A DNA stretch of 64,000 nucleotides from Euphorbia lathyris (GCF_963576675.1 NC_088916.1:2619001-2683000), one strand, 5' to 3'. Shown: positions 44,043-56,810, counted from the first letter of the stretch. The notes: generated by a model not told the origin, from the sequence alone. A program made the numbers and translations.

Positions 44043-45540
44043 AATTGTTTACCAAACTCGCTGTTAATGAATATATAATTATAACAGCGAGATTGGCAGA
44101 CAATTTTAATACCCAAACTTTCAATGCCAACAACAAACTCCTACTCTCGAATGGCTTTCTTGGATTAGATTCTTCCTCCTCGCCGTCGCGATTGTTCTTC
44201 AGTCTCGAAATGTATCTCTCATAAAAACCCCAAGCAGGATCCTCTGGTATTTATTTATAGTGTATCACAGCACCGATCAACTTAACAATATAATGTGAGA
44301 GGGTAAACTTTGTATTTACTTTTATTACCGCTCCTGAACTTCTATTATTTTTACACTTTATTAACATAATTTTCCGTTAACGGTTCTATAACGGAATGTC
44401 AATAAAAGTCTATTATATTTTAAGGACATATTTTTTAACATCTCTAAAACTAAGACACTTCTATATGAATTATTTATATTAATAATATTAATTCAATTTC
44501 AAATAGAACACCGGAAGAAAAAATATACATGAACAACCGTCTGAATGTCAATAAAAGAATACAACATTTTATGGAAAAAAAAATATACACAGAAAATCAT
44601 TACAAAGATCCCAAATAAAAAAAAAATACATATTTTTTTTGAAGAAAAAAAAATACATATTTGAATAGATATCAATCTACAAATAACAAAATCTGAAGCT
44701 TGAGCAGTTAAGATTTAATGCTGATTTCGGCCTCTCTTCCTCCACTGCAAAAATAAATAAATAAAAAAAGGAGAGAAAAATTAGCATAGAAAATCAATAC
44801 AAGATAAATGAATTATGAACTCAGCATAGGACTAAAATGAGATAAACACATACCCATTCTTCCATTACAAGACTTCCCCAACCACACATGGCACAGTTTT
44901 AGGTGGAGATTTCTTTTGAGCTTCCATCGCAGCCTTAGATTTCGTCGATTGAGGATTCAATTTTCATCATGACTTCAAAGAATCAAAAACATAAAGATCA
45001 TTCATTAACTTGGACATATTGTGCCTATTAAAAAAAAGGAAACTGATATACAAAGTAACTCATATAACTAAATGTTGCAGATCAAAAAAGATAATTCGTT
45101 CAACTTACCTGATCTTGATCTACGGTACAAAAGCATCTTGTTTCATGGGGCTCGCTAATTTAGTTCTTAAAATTGGAAGCGAAATTGAAAGAGGAATTCA
45201 GAGAGAGATAGAGAGATACAAACCTTGAAGAGAATAGCTGAATTCAATTTCAGCTGACCATGGTGAGGCGGCCATACATGGAAGATGAAGGAGTAAAAGG
45301 GATAAGAGGAAGGGATGAAAGATTAAGTTAGTCATGGGGGTGATTAGGTTTAATTTTCGCAAATTAGGCTTTTAATCGTGGACCACGTTTAACCCACAAC
45401 TAAGTTATAGGATATGTTAATTTAACTTCTCTTTTTTTTATTTGAACTTCCTTTTTTTCTTAGTGTTGATGTAATTTTTTTATTTACATAAATAAAGAAG
45501 AGAGGGTTTTCATAAATATATAGAGAAATAACATTAACTA
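44043..45540 (-). other. Unassigned region; possible relic of a spliced minus-strand transcript
   Basis: On minus there is a TATA-like CACTATAAATAAATA (about 44250-44264) and strong splice-donor-like sites, CAGGTAAGTTG (about 45101-45111) and CTTCAAGGTT (45221-45230). Frames between them are short and interrupted; one reads MEAQKKSPPKTVPCVVGEVL (around 44866-44928). No domain recognised. It could be a gene fragment or chance. Confidence 0.25.
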
Positions 45541-45554
45541 TAAAATATATCATT

Positions 45555-48514
45555 TTTTTTTTGTAGAAACAGGAAAGAAAACAAACCAACACCGAGACAA
45601 AAGCTAACCTGGGATCAGCCTAGGAAAGCTAACCCCAACTCTGTCCTCTAAAAGGAGAGAAGAAAGATAGATAGGAGGATCAGAAAGGGTGGAAACATCT
45701 AACATCCCCTCGTGCCCAGCCGCCGCCAAGCGATCCGCAATTCGATTTGGTTCTCTGTAGATGTGGCTGAACTCTAAGGACTCAAAGGAGGAGCCAAGAC
45801 TTCTTATTGCTTTGATAAGGTTCTCGCTACTAAGTCAAAAGGCATGATTATTAGAGATCATACTAATAGCCTCCATATTATCAGACTCCACAGCAAGCCT
45901 TTTAATACCCAGATTTCTGGCAAGCTTGACTCCAGAAAGAATACCCCAAAGTTCTGCTGAAAAGGATGAGCCCAAACCCAGGTTATGGGTGAATCCAGAC
46001 AACCAGGCACCTCCCGCGTCCCTGAGCACGCCTCTAGCCGCGATCTTTCCATTGTTGAGACAGGAGCCATCCATGTTCAACTTAACCACCCCATCCTTCG
46101 GCCTACACCACCCAACGAGTTGAACCTCTTTATTCTGGGTAGAATTGGCAAGGGGGTCCCCTTTGAAGCTCCCCGTAATGGTAAGGAGCTTTTTAGAGAA
46201 GAACTCGGGTAAGTTCTGAATAAAAACAGTCTTCTCACCAAAGATCTCCTCGTTTCTCCACTTCCAAAGGTGGTGGCAGATAATAGCAAATAAAATGTCT
46301 CCCTGCTCCATGCTAGCCATTAACCTACCTTTAACCCCATTGGAGAACCAGTCATTCTCAGGGTAGGCAAAGAAGGAGGGGGAGAATGTGGTGCGGAAGA
46401 ACTTTCTGCCAAACCTCCTTACTCTTAGGGCAGTCCCTAAGGGCATGGCACAAAGATTCAACTCGGCCGCTGCATCTACTGCAAGCACCTGAATCCGCCA
46501 AGTGACGTCTATGTTTATCCGAATTAGTCAGCAACCTGTCCTTGACTCCAAGCCACAGGAAGCTCCTCATTCGGTAAGGGATTTTCAGAGCCCAAATGGA
46601 TTTCCAAGTGTCCGAAAGAGGGTCGGATCTGTCAAGAGTAAAAGCTTCAAAGGCAGACTTGCAAGAGTAAGCTCCATTTTTTGTCAGGGCCCAGCAATGT
46701 CTATCATTGTCCTCCTCAAGGTTACTAATCTTCACTCCCCTGATTCTGAGGAGAGAATCAAGGCTCAAGAAGGAATCAAACATAGACCAAATCCAGTCCC
46801 CATTAGAGTCCACCACATCGGCAATCCTCCAGTTGCGGAAATTGCTAGGCGGGGGAGAGCAGCAAACCTCTATAAGAGGTTTATCTCCGATCCAGGTGTC
46901 ATATTAGAAGCTTATGGACTTACCATTACCCACCTCCAGGCCAACCCCCATGCAGAACTCAGCAAACACATCACTGAGCCCTTTCCAAAGGAAAGAACAA
47001 TTGCCAATCCTCTCTTTAGGGCCCCCAAAGATTTTGTCCTTTCGATACTTGCCACAAAGCAATCGAACCCAAAGAGAACAAGGGTTCTGCCACATTCTCC
47101 AGAGGAGCTTCATCAACAAGACCTTATTGTTATCTTTAGCTTGTCTGATGCCAAGACCCCCCCTGCTTTTAGGCTGGCAGACCTCCTTCCAAGGGACTAG
47201 GTGAATCTTCCTACCATCTCCAGACTCACCCCAAAGAAAACGCCGGTTGATTTTATCAAGCTCATTGAGAACCGGCTCAGGCAACTTATATGCTTGCATG
47301 ATATGATTGGGAGCTGCGCAGTTGACAGACTGAATTAAAGTTAGACGGCCAGCCAAGGAAAGAGAATTGGCCTTCCAACTAGCACACAACCCATTAGTTT
47401 TGTCCAGAGTCTCCTTAAAGGAGGCTTTGGAAACTCTGTCACTATGAAGGGGGATCCCAAGATACTTTCCCAAGGATCGGGTAAGAGGGATACCCGAAAG
47501 ATCGCTAAGCTTATTACAGAGGCTTATATCCATGTTCTTAGCAAAGCATCTGGGACTTGTGGACATTGATCTTCTGGCCAGAAGCAACGCAAAAGCACTC
47601 TAGGATATTCATGACCTCACCAATTTGCTCCTCATTCCCTTCCACAAAGATCATCACATCGTCAGCGAAGAACAAGTGGGAAATAGGAGGGCAAAATCTG
47701 TTAATGGACACAGGATGGAGACTCCCCTTATTCACAGCTTCTTGAATTAGGTGAGCCAGCCTTTCCATTGCTATCACAAAAAGGAAAGGGCTCATAGGAT
47801 CTCCTTGACGGATACCCCTAGAAGGAGAAAACTCATCAGACATATCTCCATTGATCAGAACCTGGAAAACAGGAGAAGACACGCAACCTTCAATCAAACT
47901 CCTCCAGTTCTCAGGAACACCAGTTTTACTTAAGTTATCCAAAAGAAAGCTCCAGTTTAAACGATCATAAGCTTTCTCCAGATCAAGCTTGAGAGCCATG
48001 ATCCCTTTCTTACCCTTCCTCATTTTCATGGAATGGACCATCTCCTGGGCAATTACCACATTGTCCATCATTTGCCTACCAGGAACAAAGCTACCTTGAT
48101 TTTGGCTAATAATCTCAGGAAGGATCCGCCGGATCCTATTCGCCACAATCTTAGTGATAGCTTTGTATAAAACATTACATAGGCTGATCGGCCTCATTTG
48201 TAAAAAGGAGGAGGGCTTTTCAACCTTAGGGATCAGAACCAGGAGGGTTTTATTCACTAGGCTAATCTCGTTGGAATCGCGGAAGATTCCAAAGATAAAA
48301 TTATAGACACCTTCCTTCACCGAGTCCCAATGTTTATGGTAGAAACTAGCAGGGATACCATCGATCCCTGGAGCTTTAGTAGCTCCAATACTGGTGAAGG
48401 CAAGATCAATTTCTTTCCGGTCGATAGGATGAAAGGCATCAACAATTACATCCTCCTCCAGCCTAGGAAAGGTGACCCCAGAGTGGGCTTTGTCCAGATC
48501 CACAACTTCCTCTT
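45555..48514 (-). mobile_element. 5'-truncated L1-like LINE with 14-bp target duplication
   Basis: TAAATATATCATT-type flanks: the 14-bp TAAAATATATCATT lies at 45541-45554 and again at 48515-48528. On minus the insertion ends in a short poly-A run (plus T at 45555-45562), as made by target-primed reverse transcription. It starts inside the reverse transcriptase, so the 5' half (ORF1, endonuclease, N-terminal part of reverse transcriptase) was never copied. Confidence 0.95.
45604..48514 (-). pseudogene. LINE ORF2: reverse transcriptase, zinc region, RNase H
   Basis: In order on minus: reverse transcriptase (TKAPGIDGIPASFY, RPISLCNVLYKAITKI, NQGSFVPGRQMMDN, ALKLDLEKAYDRLNW, GIRQGDPMSPFLF, catalytic FADD in SHLFFADDVMIF); LGIPLHSDR and WKANSLSLAGRLTLIQSV; the zinc-binding zf-RVT region (WKSIWALKIPYRMRSFLW, CSRCSG...ESLCHALRDCP); and RNase H (VKLNMDGSC, ESDNMEAIS, REPNRIADRLAA). 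The breaks are a frameshift near 47541, a stop at 46904-46906, a frameshift near 46395 and a stop at 45835-45837. The natural stop is at 45604-45606. The protein would reverse-transcribe LINE RNA at a nicked target. FADD replaces the commoner YADD, a frequent plant variant. Confidence 0.93.
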
Positions 48515-48528
48515 TAAAATATATCATT

Positions 48529-48829
48529 AAAAAAGTAGAATAAATTTTCTCTGTAAAAAAAGAAATAAAATAGATTTTTTTTTATTTATCCTAACATATA
48601 CGGAGATTTAATAATAATTGTTTTTAAAATAGTAGTAATTAATTTTCTTGACATAATTTACTAAATTGGAATTAATTCACGTAAAGTTATATAAGAAAAA
48701 CTTATTGGCTTCGCGAAAAATCGAGTTTTACGTAAAACCATTGAATTTGACGTAAATTTTCTATTTTTAGATATAATTTAAATAAAGTTAGATTTAATTT
48801 ACGGCACACAGAATACGCGCGGTCGAATT
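48529..48829. other. AT-rich spacer
   Basis: Nothing assigned beyond the LINE target duplication at its left edge. Confidence 0.5.
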
Positions 48830-49330
48830 TTTGAATATATGGACAAAACTACAAAGCGTCTTCTACTAAAAAATATTAGGACACTTTTTATCGTCGCAAA
48901 ACCCAAACTGTCTATAAATTAAAAAAAATACCGATATTTTTTTCTAAATATGTAGTTAAATTTTTAAAAGTGCCAATAAAAAATTCAAAATGTCATTAAG
49001 TGATTATAAAATGCCACACAAAAATAAAAAGCGTGGCTACATTTTTAGGTACGGGGATACAAAAAATAAAAATATATTTAAATAAGAACTATCGAGACGC
49101 TTTCTCATGACACAGATTCTATACCGTCTTTAACTTTAAAAAAATACCGACGCATTTTTTAAAAACGTAGTTAATTTTTTAAAAATGCCATCAAATAATA
49201 AAAAGCGTCATTAAGTAATAATAAAATCCGACATAAATACAAAAGTGTGGGTAAATGTGAAAATATCAAGACACATACTGAAAAACGTCGTTAAAATAGT
49301 GTCGTAATAGACCCTTTTTTTTTTGTAGTG
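48830..49330. mobile_element. Terminal fragment of a CACTA-type transposon
   Basis: The inverse of the right edge (49330 leftwards) reads CACTACAAAAAAAAAAGGGT, the plant CACTA terminus. Inside, motifs such as AAGCGTCATTAAG, GACGCTTT and AAACGTCGTTAAAATAG recur as subterminal repeats in two rough copies (48850-49060 and 49090-49320). No left terminus or transposase was found. Confidence 0.6.
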
Positions 49331-50057
49331 AGAGGTCATGAGTGTAATTTACCCTTATGTTATATAAATTAAACATGGGATAATGTCCAAATTTACTTTT
49401 ATTGTTTTGAGAAATTGTAAATTTATTAAGTAACGAACGAAATTATACAATTAAACATTTGACATTCTAGACATAGTAAATTTTATCTCTACCTAATAGA
49501 AAATTTAAACATTAAACAGACTACTTTACTATTATTTAACTCGTTATTTAATTATCGCATCAGACCCAATTATGTCTAAAGTATTTATTATGTTACTAAC
49601 ATAGTTACAATCAACATGCTAAAATGTCAATATTCAAGTTTGTTAGATACAAGTTAATTAACCAGCTAAAATGACAAAACTTCTTCCGTTTATTGACAAA
49701 ATCACTTGTTTAGAAGATTCGGTATGGTAGTCAAATAACTATCAAATCACTTTGTTTGCATTTTTTCTCCGGTATAAAGTTGATGTTTTTTGGCAATGTT
49801 ACACGTAAAATTGCATCATTTCATATGTCAAGGGTATAAACTTTCCTAAGGCAAAATTTGGACTTTATGCCTTTTATATATTAGTCATAATAGGTCCTTG
49901 AACCGGGTCTAAAAACTGATTAATTTACTTAAACTGACATATAGATGATTTGAATTTGTTTAAAATGGCACATTGACTCTCCAAATATACTTACATTGAT
50001 CTATTGGTCCTCTAGACCTGTTTATCCAAAGTCTTCATTGTTTTTCCGTGTGGACTT
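49331..50057. repeat. Dispersed non-coding repeat, interrupted by the copia element
   Basis: Two parts (about 49680-49760 and 49940-50010) are matched, diverged but in the same orientation and order, by 61075-61140 and 61240-61310 on the far side of the copia element. The left end near 49880 (TAATAGGTCCTTGAACC) and 60935-60960 (CAAGTCCAGGGACTCATAAT) look like imperfect inverted ends of the element into which the copia insertion went. Confidence 0.45.
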
Positions 50058-51398
50058 TGTTGAAACACCTTTCCACATGATTTTGATTTGACAAAATTAT
50101 TTAAGTATATGATTAAAAAATATTCTAAACACACTAAGTTTAAATGCTTTGATTTATTATACTAATGTGTTTGTTCAATGTTAAGTTACTTGTTTATAAG
50201 ACACAAATATTAAAAGGCTAAAGGCCCAAAAGAAAGTCAAAGGCCCAAGTCAAAACAGATCAAGACCACTCGGCCCGTGTAAGCAAAACGCTGTCGTTGT
50301 GATAAAACGCAGCTCAGCATAAGAAGGATCGAGAAGACCTTCCTTGACTACTTCGGAACGAAGCTGCTGAGTTGAACGACAAAGAGTACAAGACAGCAGC
50401 TGAGCAAGAGCAACTTCCAGACAAAGTATTTCCACTTCGGGTAAAGTTCAGAAGACACAGAAAGCTGTCTGGTTGACTTTGTCGTAAAAGGAGAGACAGT
50501 CTGCTGAACTGACCAAAAGCTGCTCTGCACTGACCGAAGACAGAAGATGCAAGAATCTGATTGGCCAACGGCACTGAAGCAGACTGAGTGACAACGACAT
50601 GAAGCCGTTTCCCTCCAACGGTTATTTCGAAATTCGAAATCACCGAATGCCTCAAGTGTCACTATAAATAGGCCTTTCAGTTGCTTCATTCGATGCAGAT
50701 CTTCAACTAGCCATTACGCTGACCAAATTCACACTTGAAGTTCTATGAGAAAAAGAAAGCAAATACTTACACCAATTTCCAGATTATTGTGTAAAAGTCT
50801 AGAGTGATTTCCAATCATCTAAAGTGTCTTAGCAATTGTTGTTTAGGACAATCTTAGTATCAATTCTAGAAATAGAAAGGAGAGGCTGAGTACTCGGTTA
50901 TAGTACTCAGCGGTAGATATAGGAGTGAGTAGAGGTATAGAGGAAGGTACTCTTGTTATACTCAGCTTCTAGTTGTAAAAGGTTTGGTGCTCTACCTTTA
51001 AAGAGCTCAGTAGAGAATTCGAAAGCTCGGAACGTGTTCCGAGGACAGGACGTAGGCATAGAGGCCGAACCTGGATAAATCTGCTGAGTAACATCTTTCT
51101 AACCTTAAACTCCTTTGATATATATATTGCTTGCTTAAAAACTGACTAAGTAAAGAGGTCACGCTGAGTTGTGTGCATTGAGTATCTGAGTTCAGGAATA
51201 GACTCAAGTGCTATCTCCTGACTCAAGGAAAGAAGCTGACTTAGTCACCAATTGACTAAGCTAGTGTCTTAAGTTCACTCAGCGCACTGTGTAAACCTTT
51301 TTCAAAGAAAAAGAAGTCAGCCTCAACGTATAAAATTTTAAATAGTTCCTATCCCCCCCCCCCTTGGAACTAACTTGTTACGTTATAAGGGACCAACA
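50058..51398 (+). repeat. 5' LTR of the SIRE-like element
   Basis: Aligns with 59534-60871. TATA box CTATAAATA at 50662-50670. A C-run of about 12 near 51352 is longer than in the 3' LTR (7). Confidence 0.97.
50662..50670 (+). promoter_or_regulatory. TATA box of the 5' LTR
   Basis: CTATAAATA, conserved in the 3' LTR at 60138-60146. It lies mid-LTR, as expected for the U3/R boundary. Confidence 0.75.
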
Positions 51399-51400
51399 AG

Positions 51401-51414
51401 TGGTATCAGAGCCT
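51401..51414 (+). other. tRNA-iMet primer-binding site of the SIRE-like element
   Basis: TGGTATCAGAGCCT, two bases after the LTR end; 13 of 14 bases match the standard site. Confidence 0.95.
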
Positions 51415-51460
51415 AAAAGCTCACTGTGCAAGGTTTAACTACCTTGAGCTGATCCCCACT

Positions 51461-52951
51461 ATGGTTGAAAACAGCACTCGGTTTCTCCCAGGAAATCTGA
51501 CAACTCAGATTCTACCTGAGGGTCTGTCCATAACTCGGTCTCCCCTATTCTTCGGGTCTAACTATACCTTCTGGAAGAATAGGATGAAAAATTTCATTCA
51601 GGCTACAAATATGAGTGCATGGCTATCTATAGTCCAAGGCCCATTTGTTCCTGTTGAAACTGTTGATGGCCAAACGGTTGTCAAATCTGAGACCAAATGG
51701 ACAGAGGATGATCTCAAGAAGCTACAAAATTATGCTTCGGCTATAAACATGCTTCACTGTGCGCTAGATGCTGCAGAATACAACAAGATTTCAGGTTGTG
51801 AGTCAGCGCAGGAGATCTGGAAGAAGCTGGAGGTCACCTACGAAGGAACCAACAAGGTGAAAGAATCCAAGGTGAACCAGCATATGAGATTGTACGAGCT
51901 GTTCGAAATGAACGATGATGCAGGGATCTCAGACATGAATGCAAGATTCACAAACATCATCAACGAGCTCAAGAGACTTGGGAAGATCTTCACTGAGGAA
52001 GAACAAGTCAAGAAGATTCTTAGGAGTCTTCCTAAAAGCTGGCAAGCAAAGAAGACCGCTGTTGAGGAAGCTCAAGACTTAACCACCTATAAGTATGATG
52101 AACTCATTGGCTCACTGCTGACCCATGAGATCTCGATGAAGAATTTCGAGGTGAAAGAAAAGTCTGAAGACAAGAAGCAAAAGTCTCTTGTCATGAAAGC
52201 TGACTCCACTGATGGGAGCTCAACAGACGATGAAGAGATGGCTATGTTTACTAGAAAGATGAAAAGGCTGTTCAAAAAGAATGACAAATATTCTAAGAAG
52301 CCTTATAGGAAGTTTGATAAGTACAAAGCTGACTCCAGCGACATCAAGTACAAGAAGGACAACTCAAAGCCCATTACATGCTTTGAATGTCATCAAACTG
52401 GCCATATCAAGTCAAGTTGTCCCTCGCTGAGGAAAGAAAGAAAGAACGGCAAGAAGGCAATGGTGGCAACCTGGAGTGATAGTGATGATTCATCATCATC
52501 TGAAGCTGATGCCACTGAGTCAGCAAAGATTTGTTTCATGGCTGACGAACTTGCTGAGCCATGTGTTTCTGAGCATGCTGACCCCTCCATTGCATCTGAC
52601 GATGAGGAACATTCAACTGAGGTAATATCACTACCCTTGCTCAGAAATGAAATGGTTAATGCCTTGAGTGACCTCTACACACTTGTCAAAAAGTGTAATA
52701 AAAAGGTTAGAGCACTCAGCAGGCGATGTGACGAGGTTGAGGAGGTCAAACTAAGTGACCTTCGATATCTTCTTCAGGACAACTCAGATTTGCATAGTAA
52801 CATTGGAATTATGCAAAAGTTTGTCTCTGAGGTCCAATCAGATTCTAAGAAACCAACTAAAGGTTCCAAACAAAACAAATATTCCTCTGAATACTCAGTA
52901 CTGAAGTACTGGTCAGCAGAGATGGAATCCTCAGCGGAATGTCCAGTGTGA
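51461..52951 (+). CDS. gag: Gag of the SIRE-like element (frameshifted at its end)
   Basis: A 496-residue frame starts 46 bp after the primer site. Residues about 25-60 (LFFGSNYTFWKNRMKNFIQA) and 110-220 (SAQEIWKKLEVTYEGTNKVK, then RLYELFEMN, ILRSLPKSW) form the UBN2-type Gag domain. A first zinc knuckle, CFECHQTGHIKSSC, begins at about residue 307. A serine/acid stretch and a lysine-rich coiled part follow. The frame stops at 52951, while two further knuckles continue in another frame (next entry), so a frameshift near 52935-52945 removes them. Gag would form the particle and bind RNA. The first 490 residues look intact. Confidence 0.9.
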   Translation: MVENSTRFLPGNLTTQILPEGLSITRSPLFFGSNYTFWKNRMKNFIQATNMSAWLSIVQGPFVPVETVDGQTVVKSETKWTEDDLKKLQNYASAINMLHCALDAAEYNKISGCESAQEIWKKLEVTYEGTNKVKESKVNQHMRLYELFEMNDDAGISDMNARFTNIINELKRLGKIFTEEEQVKKILRSLPKSWQAKKTAVEEAQDLTTYKYDELIGSLLTHEISMKNFEVKEKSEDKKQKSLVMKADSTDGSSTDDEEMAMFTRKMKRLFKKNDKYSKKPYRKFDKYKADSSDIKYKKDNSKPITCFECHQTGHIKSSCPSLRKERKNGKKAMVATWSDSDDSSSSEADATESAKICFMADELAEPCVSEHADPSIASDDEEHSTEVISLPLLRNEMVNALSDLYTLVKKCNKKVRALSRRCDEVEEVKLSDLRYLLQDNSDLHSNIGIMQKFVSEVQSDSKKPTKGSKQNKYSSEYSVLKYWSAEMESSAECPV

Positions 52952-53174
52952 CTTCTGTGGGAAGAAAGGACACACCACAAAGGTGTGCTGGCACGCTCAG
53001 CACTGGGGTGCTGACCAGTCAGTGAGACATCCTAAACGGAAGGTCAGCTGTGACTTCTGTGGAAAGAATGGCCATACTATCCAAGTATGTCGCCATAAAA
53101 TAAAATATGATGCTTTACCTGTTGAACCTAACAAGCGAGGACCCAAAAAGAATTGGGTACCTAAAAGTAACTAG
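52944..53174 (+). pseudogene. gag: Gag C-terminus with two extra zinc knuckles, out of frame
   Basis: This frame gives CDFCGKKGHTTKVC and CDFCGKNGHTIQVC, two CCHC knuckles, then [14 protein letters not shown] and a TAG at 53172-53174. With the knuckle inside the main frame this makes three. The pol frame opens immediately after, in the original gag frame. Whether the gag-pol boundary was a stop, as in some SIRE elements, cannot be decided because of the frameshift. Confidence 0.8.
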
Positions 53175-56100
53175 TTACATTGCAGGTAAGCCTGAGGTGT
53201 GCTGAGAAGTCAAAAATGTGGTATATTGACAGCGCATGCTCGAGGCATATGACTGGTGATGAAACTCAGTTCATCACATTTGAGCGTAAACGAGGAGGAA
53301 GCGTAAGTTTTGGAGACAACAAGAAGGGTAAGATAGTAGGGTCAGGAACCGTTGGAGGTAATCCTACTATTGAGTCTGTCTCCCTAGTCAGCGGACTCAA
53401 ATATAACTTACTCAGCGTAGCTCAGCTATGTGACAATGGGAGAAAAGTTATATTTGATGACACTGGATGTAAAATATTCGAGGGTAAAACAAATGAGTTA
53501 ATATTAACTACCCCTCGTATTGATAATGTCTTCACGCTGAACTTAGAGAAAAATTTTTCAAAAACTGTATGCTTAGTATCAAAGGAAGAAAATTCCTGGC
53601 TATGGCACAGGAGACTTGGTCATGTAAGCATGGACCTCCTGGCCAAATTAGCAAGAAAGCAATTGGTTGAGGGACTGCCAGAACTTAAATTTGAAAAAGA
53701 TCAATTATGCCACGCTTGCCAAGATGGAAAACAAACCAAACAATCTTTTCATAGTAAAAACATTGTCTCAACTAAGCGTCCATTAGAGTTACTACACTTA
53801 GATCTCTTCGGTCCAGTCCAGCCACTGAGCTTGGGTGGAAGAAGATTTTCCTTGGTCATTGTAGATGACTTTTCTCGGTACACTTGGATCATCTTGCTGA
53901 GTAGCAAGGATGAGACCTTTGAGACATTTTCAAATTTGGTAAGAAAACTTGAAAATGACAAAGACCTAAAATTGGCTCACATCCGAAGTGATAATGGTGG
54001 AGAATTCAAGAACCAACAGTTTGTTGAATTCTGTGAAACCAACGGCATTGACCATAATTTTTCTGCTCCTAGAACGCCTCAACAAAATGGGGTTGTTGAA
54101 AGGAAGAACAGAACCTTGGTTGAAATAGCCAGGACAATGCTGAGTGAGCATAGGCTTCCAAAGTACTTTTGGGGAGAAGCTGTCAACACAGCGTGCTATA
54201 TTCTTAACAGGGCTCTTGTTAGACCTATACTAAAGAAAACTCCCTACGAACTTTGGAAAGGACGAAAGCCCAATATTGGATACTTTCGTGCCTTTTGCTG
54301 TAAATGTTTTATTTTGAATACCAAAGATAGCTTAGCTAAGTTTGACTCAAAGGCTAATGAAGCTATCTTTTTAGGCTACTCAACAAACAGCAAAGCATAC
54401 AGAGTTTTCAATAAACGAACTCAAGTCTTAGAAGAGTCAGTACATGTTGAGTTCGATGAAACTAACCCTGCAGGAAGGTACCAACCACTGACCGAGGACG
54501 ATCCACACTCAGCATCCGCTGACCAAGAAACAGCCGCTGAGTTATTTCCTCAAAGGCTGACCAAAGGTAAAAGTGAAACTCAAATTACTTTCACTGACCA
54601 ATCTACACCTGCAGAGATTGTTGAAACACAGCCAGCGCAAGACATCAATCTACCAAAGGAGATTAGGATACCAAGAGGGCACTCTGAAAGTGCCATTCTT
54701 GATGCTGCTAAGAATACCCTGATGACTAGAAATCAACTCAGGAGATACCTCAGCAACGTAGCATTCGTCTCAATCCAGGAACTAAAGAATTTCGCTGAAG
54801 CTGAGTATGACGAATTCTGGATGAATGCAATGCAAGAAGAACTTGATCAATTTAGACGAAATGAAGTATGGGATCTAGTGCCAAAACCAAGAAGCCAGAA
54901 GACCATAGGAACAAGATGGGTCTTCCGCAACAAGCTGGATGAACAAGGGAACGTGGTCAGAAACAAAGCAAGACTTGTAGCTCAGGGCTACAGTCAGCAA
55001 GAAGGTATTGACTATGGTGAGACCTTTGCCCCAGTGGCAAGGCTAGAGGCTATTAGAATTTTATGTGCATATGCATCTTATATGAATTTTAAATTATTTC
55101 AAATGGATGTTAAGAGTGCATTTCTTAATGGAGTTATAAACGAGGAAGTTTATGTTAATCAACCTCTAGGGTTTGAGGACCCCAAGTTCCCAAACCACGT
55201 TTATAAACTCAAAAGGCTCTGTACGACCTCAAGCAAGCACCACGTGCTTGGTATGAGAGGCTGACCAGTTTCCTGCTGACTAGAAATTACGTCAGAGGCA
55301 AAGCTGATACAACCTTATTCATTAAGAGGAAGGGCAAAGATACCCTGTTGGCTCAGATTTATGTGGATGATATCATTTTTGGTGCCACTAACGAGTCAAT
55401 GTGCAAGGAATTTAGCAAGCAAATGCAGACTGAGTTTGAAATATCAATGATGGGAGAACTCAACTTCTTCCTTGGACTTCAAATCAAACAAGGAAAGAAT
55501 GGCATCTTCATAAGTCAAGCTAAATATGCCAAGGAGATATTGAAGAAATATGATCTTGAAAACTGCAAGCCAATATCTACTCCTATGGGCACTGACACTG
55601 TCCTATGTGCTGACGAGAATGGTAAGTCGGTAGATAGCAAATTGTATCGAGGTATGATAGGCTCTATACTTTACTTGACAGCAAGTAGACCGGACATTCA
55701 GTTCTCAATATGTTACTGTGCTAGATATCAATCTAACCCTAAGGAATCGCATTACATAGCTGTAAAAAGAATCCTTAGATATTTGCAAAGCTCAGTGAAT
55801 GCAGGTTTATGGTATCCCAACGCTCATGATTTCACACTCGTTGGATACACTGACGTTGACTATGGACGAGACAAGCTTGAATGAAAAAGCACCTCAGGAG
55901 GATGCCACTTCCTAGGGAGCTGCCTTGTATCCTGGTTCAGCAAGAAGCAGGCGTCAGTAGCCTTGTCTACCACTGAAGCTGAGTACATTGCTGCTGGAAA
56001 CTGTGTTGCTCAAGTCCTATGGATTAAGCAACAGCTTGAAGACTATGGTGTTCAAACAAAGACAATTGAGGTCAAATGTGACAACAAAAGTGCAATTGAT

Positions 56101-56307
56101 CTATCAAAGAACCCAATTCAGCACAGCAGGATGAAGCATGTCAGCATCAGACATCACTTCATTAGAGACCATGTACTCAAGGGTGAGATCAAGCTGACCT
56201 ATGTCCCAACGGATGAGCAGCTTGCGGATATCTTCACGAAGCCACTGGCTCGTGAGCAGTTCAGCATACTGAGAGAAGCCATTGGTATCTTTAATCCTCT
56301 TCAGTAA
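53171..56307 (+). pseudogene. pol: Pol of the SIRE-like element: protease, integrase, reverse transcriptase, RNase H
   Basis: Copia order: protease ([13 protein letters not shown]); pre-integrase zinc part ([18 protein letters not shown]); integrase core ([30 protein letters not shown]); reverse transcriptase ([25 protein letters not shown], catalytic IYVDDIIFG); RNase H (STTEAEYIAAGN, KCDNKSAIDLS, HHFIRDHV). The breaks are a one-base loss near 55215, in [16 protein letters not shown], that ends the first frame at 55264, and a TGA at 55882-55884 just before KSTSGG. The normal stop is TAA at 56305. The listed frame start at 53180 is not an ATG; pol would be made as a Gag fusion. All catalytic boxes named are present. 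Confidence 0.93.
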
Positions 56308-56810
56308 ATTCCAGTTCTAAATATATATTCATGCTGAGTGAATTACCATGCTGAATGATTTATGCTATTACTTGCTGAGTGAATAGATGTATGCTGAGTG
56401 TTTAATGCTAAATGAATGAATATCACATGCTGAGCAAATATGCGCACTAAGTAGTTATCTCAAACTGAGCAACCAATTACTTAAACCATCCGTTTGTATA
56501 AAACTGACTACTCAGAATATAGAACGATTAGGATTCTCACACCGAGTAAATTGATCCGTTGCATTGAATGCAAAAGCACGCGTATAGCCACCTAGGATGA
56601 TGTATGCGCCGAATGTGTCATAAATGCCAAGATTCTTGTCGGTTGAATATCCCAAGGGCAAAACTGACACATGGATATGATAAGATCCATCTCTCACCTT
56701 TATAAATTGTGGGCAAATCCCCACCTTTATTTCTTTACGCGTACAGAATTCTCTGCCATTAATACTTTCTCTCTCAAAAACTTCAAATCCTTCAAATCTT
56801 CTCTGCGAAA
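56308..56810 (+). other. Spacer between pol and the third ORF
   Basis: It contains repeated TGCTGAGTGAAT-like phrases (56330-56470). In SIRE-type elements a splice acceptor or subgenomic start for the third ORF might lie here; I saw no decisive site. Confidence 0.45.

Noticed and set aside
46502..47200. 232-codon plus-strand frame
   Set aside because: Antisense shadow of the LINE ORF2, whose minus-strand frame has clear domain motifs.
50250..50689. Minus-strand frames repeated at 59726-60165
   Set aside because: They lie inside the two LTRs of the SIRE-like element, antisense to it, and are repeated only because the LTRs are identical.
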